Below, in pieces: positions 15,091-16,141 of a stretch of DNA of 16,141 nt (positions are counted from its first letter, which is position 1; each line of letters begins with the position of its first letter). Under the pieces are notes generated by a model. It did not search any database, had not been told where the DNA came from, and was given only the letters and a program-made list of their open reading frames with translations. This DNA is from Nitrososphaera sp035547955 (GTDB lineage: Archaea > Thermoproteota > Nitrososphaeria > Nitrososphaerales > Nitrososphaeraceae). The stretch lies in NCBI GenBank assembly GCA_035547955.1, contig DASZTR010000125.1, positions 1-16,141 of the forward strand, read 5' to 3'. The translations under genes and the position numbers were made by a program.

Positions 15091-15166
15091 AAACACGATC
15101 CCCCCTTTTTCCTCGTGCATTTGTGCACGCATAACGTAAATATTCACTATGAGAGAAATTAGGCCA
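15091..15166 (+). repeat. Intergenic repeat element, copy C
   Basis: This copy begins immediately after the stop codon at 15087-15089: AAACACGATCCCCCCTTTTT, a perfect hairpin CGTGCA-TTTG-TGCACG (15114-15129), GCATAACGTAA (15129-15139), then ATGAGAGAAATTAGGCC (15149-15165). It is followed by CTGTGCCGCTTTTTTA (15189-15204). Similar to copy A at its start and to copy B throughout. The remaining gap to 15345 shows only the promoter of the next gene. Confidence 0.65.
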
Positions 15167-15189
15167 TCTCTTACTATTACGCGCAAACC

Positions 15190-15203
15190 TGTGCCGCTTT
15201 TTT
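15190..15203 (+). terminator. TGTGCCGC-T6 motif, terminator candidate
   Basis: TGTGCCGCTTTTTT ends the copy C region about 100 nt after the stop of the propeller-like gene. The same motif in similar form ends the other repeat regions (10371-10382, 10471-10482, 13043-13053, 15765-15779). Confidence 0.35.
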
Positions 15204-15308
15204 AGGCATACAAAAAGTTGATGAACGCACAGAACACAAGTTCTTACTCTCAATTCTTCAAGAAAAATAGTTCAACACTCAACGATAACCAAATTAGGAA
15301 AAATGACT

Positions 15309-15317
15309 CATATAATA
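15309..15317 (+). promoter_or_regulatory. TATA box of the two-TM small protein gene
   Basis: CATATAATA is centred about 33 nt before ATG 15346 but only 9 nt before the in-frame GTG 15322, which argues for the ATG. Confidence 0.55.
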
Positions 15318-15345
15318 TGATGTGAACAGCTGGCGTAGCATTGAC

Positions 15346-15594
15346 ATGATGTTGGTAATTGTAGGGTCGGCGGTGCTATTGGTATTTGGCCCGCCAGTCG
15401 GAGTTACTTTATCAACGCAGGGTGGGGAATTGAACAGTGGTGTATTTGAGATTGCGATTTTTCTTGTTTGTTTAAGTGCTGTAGTAATTCTGATGGGAAC
15501 GCTGCCTCATCGTAGAGAGATAATGCGTTTTGTTAATAACAACACAATCGGTTATCAACGCCATGATTATCATCAAGCACAATCTGGCAATTAA
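15346..15594 (+). CDS. Small membrane protein with two TM helices
   Basis: This protein has 82 residues from ATG 15346. The first helix starts at residue 1 (MMLVIVGSAVLLVFG) and the second is around IAIFLVCLSAVVILMG. A short polar loop with VTLSTQGGELNSG lies between them, and the tail is cytosolic-looking and basic, then His/Gln-rich. No family is recognised and there are no catalytic motifs. A GTG at 15322 would add eight residues (MNSWRSID), but the TATA box overlaps that region's upstream edge. Repeat element C lies upstream, as A, B and D do for the other small exported or membrane proteins here. Confidence 0.6.
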   Translation: MMLVIVGSAVLLVFGPPVGVTLSTQGGELNSGVFEIAIFLVCLSAVVILMGTLPHRREIMRFVNNNTIGYQRHDYHQAQSGN

Positions 15595-15675
15595 TCATTT
15601 GCAACCACTACTAAGACGAATATCCATTACTGTGATCAAGTCTCTCAATGTAAGAAAAGTAAATGGCCGAAAGAT

Positions 15676-15716
15676 AATTCCCATTTGTGCGGGACTCTGC
15701 ACGCATGACGTAATTA
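15676..15716 (+). repeat. Intergenic repeat element, copy D (partial)
   Basis: AATTCCCATTTGTGC, a GTGC-(8 nt)-GCAC hairpin (15687-15702), then GCATGACGTAA (15703-15713) match the central part of copies B and C. The ATGAGAGA-TTAGGCC block is missing. TATGCCGCCTTTTTTT follows at 15764-15779. No other feature was recognised between 15595 and 15826. Confidence 0.4.
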
Positions 15717-15764
15717 ATGATCAGGATATGCGATGACGCCTATCCGTCCTTTGTGCTCAGGGTT

Positions 15765-15779
15765 ATGCCGCCTTTTTTT
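15765..15779 (+). terminator. ATGCCGCC-T7 motif, terminator candidate
   Basis: This is a seven-T run preceded by a GC-rich ATGCCGCC, the counterpart of the motif after copy C. It lies 170-185 nt after the stop at 15594. Confidence 0.35.
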
Positions 15780-15826
15780 GGGAATTGGTGAAAAGAGAAA
15801 TAGAGGAAACTCCTATTCGTTTGTAA

Positions 15827-16141
15827 GTGGCAGACAAGAGCCTTGCAACATCAACAACAATAATCTTCCTTGCAGTAATAATAATAGTAGGAGGAGGGTC
15901 TATACTGGTAGCTCTATGTGCTAACGGCAAGCTTGCATATGCCAGGTGTACAGAAGAAGATGTAAAGACAGGCAACTGTAAGTTACCAAATAACGATACG
16001 CCACCAGCGGCAATAGGCCAAAATGAACAGCCAACTGTAACAACAGCAGCTATGCTTCAAGAATGCAGAGACCTTGGAATTGCTTCAGAGCAGTGTACTG
16101 AGGAGCAGATACTAAGTGCCCGCCACATCACAACATGCTGT
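15827..16141 (+). CDS. Secreted cysteine-motif protein, paralog of the 10533 gene (partial, 3' end outside window)
   Basis: From GTG 15827, just after an in-frame TAA at 15824, 105 codons run to the window edge. The N-terminus MADKSLATSTTIIFLAVIII and following hydrophobic residues form a signal or anchor, with a possible cleavage near LAYA-R. Two cysteine pairs follow: RCTEEDVKTGNCKLP and MLQECRDLGIASEQCTEEQIL, the latter nearly matching MLQECKDLGISPEKCSENEIL of the gene at 10533. Both proteins also begin with x-DKSL. The first pair may be a diverged copy of the same C-x9-C unit. A Thr/Ala/Pro-rich linker (TPPAA...TVTTAA) lies between. Family unknown; location probably extracellular. Confidence 0.7.
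   Translation, partial: MADKSLATSTTIIFLAVIIIVGGGSILVALCANGKLAYARCTEEDVKTGNCKLPNNDTPPAAIGQNEQPTVTTAAMLQECRDLGIASEQCTEEQILSARHITTCC

Noticed and set aside
10341..15716. The A-D repeats as a CRISPR array
   Set aside because: The copies are far apart, imperfect, in both orientations, and lack regular spacers.
15530..15736. 68-codon plus-strand ORF overlapping the end of the two-TM gene
   Set aside because: It overlaps a better-supported gene and repeat copy D, and its composition is not protein-like.

Overview
The window looks like chromosomal DNA of an archaeon, most likely an ammonia-oxidising thaumarchaeon of the Nitrososphaera type (inference). The evidence is an archaeal EF-2, the archaeal ribosomal proteins S24e and S27ae, archaeal TATA boxes about 29-36 nt before most start codons (leaderless or short-leader mRNAs), frequent TTG starts, a futalosine-type menaquinone gene set, and a Cas1 remnant and secreted proteins of archaeal style.

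Positions 1-10338 are a GC-rich, tightly packed housekeeping region. It opens with the 3' end of an unrecognised gene that overlaps a 573-residue protein. That protein joins an N-terminal Pol-beta-type nucleotidyltransferase domain to a C-terminal Bud32/RIO-like kinase fold whose catalytic Asp position carries Asn. A convergent rps24e-rps27ae operon follows, then a divergent small protein of unknown function. Next come four menaquinone genes in alternating orientation: a UbiD-family decarboxylase (+), mqnC (-), mqnE (+) and mqnD (-). MqnE makes aminofutalosine, MqnC cyclises dehypoxanthine futalosine, MqnD yields 1,4-dihydroxy-6-naphthoate, and the UbiD-like enzyme probably performs the late aromatic decarboxylation. 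MqnA, MqnB and the UbiX partner are not in the window. Elongation factor 2 closes this part.

Positions 10339-16141 are visibly more A+T-rich and loosely packed, and look like an accessory region. It contains two paralogous small secreted proteins sharing a cysteine motif (10533-10940 and the truncated gene at 15827-16141). Between them lie a frameshifted, truncated cas1 pseudogene, a membrane-anchored protein, a four-TM membrane protein, a large secreted beta-propeller-like protein with a PEF-type C-terminal signal, and a two-TM small protein. Four intergenic gaps carry copies of an imperfect repeat built around a small hairpin and GCATRACGYAA. Each copy precedes a gene for a small membrane or secreted protein, and two copies are inverted around the beta-propeller gene. 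This repeat family together with the secreted paralogs is the best candidate here for something undescribed. No rRNA, tRNA, CRISPR array or intact insertion sequence was recognised.
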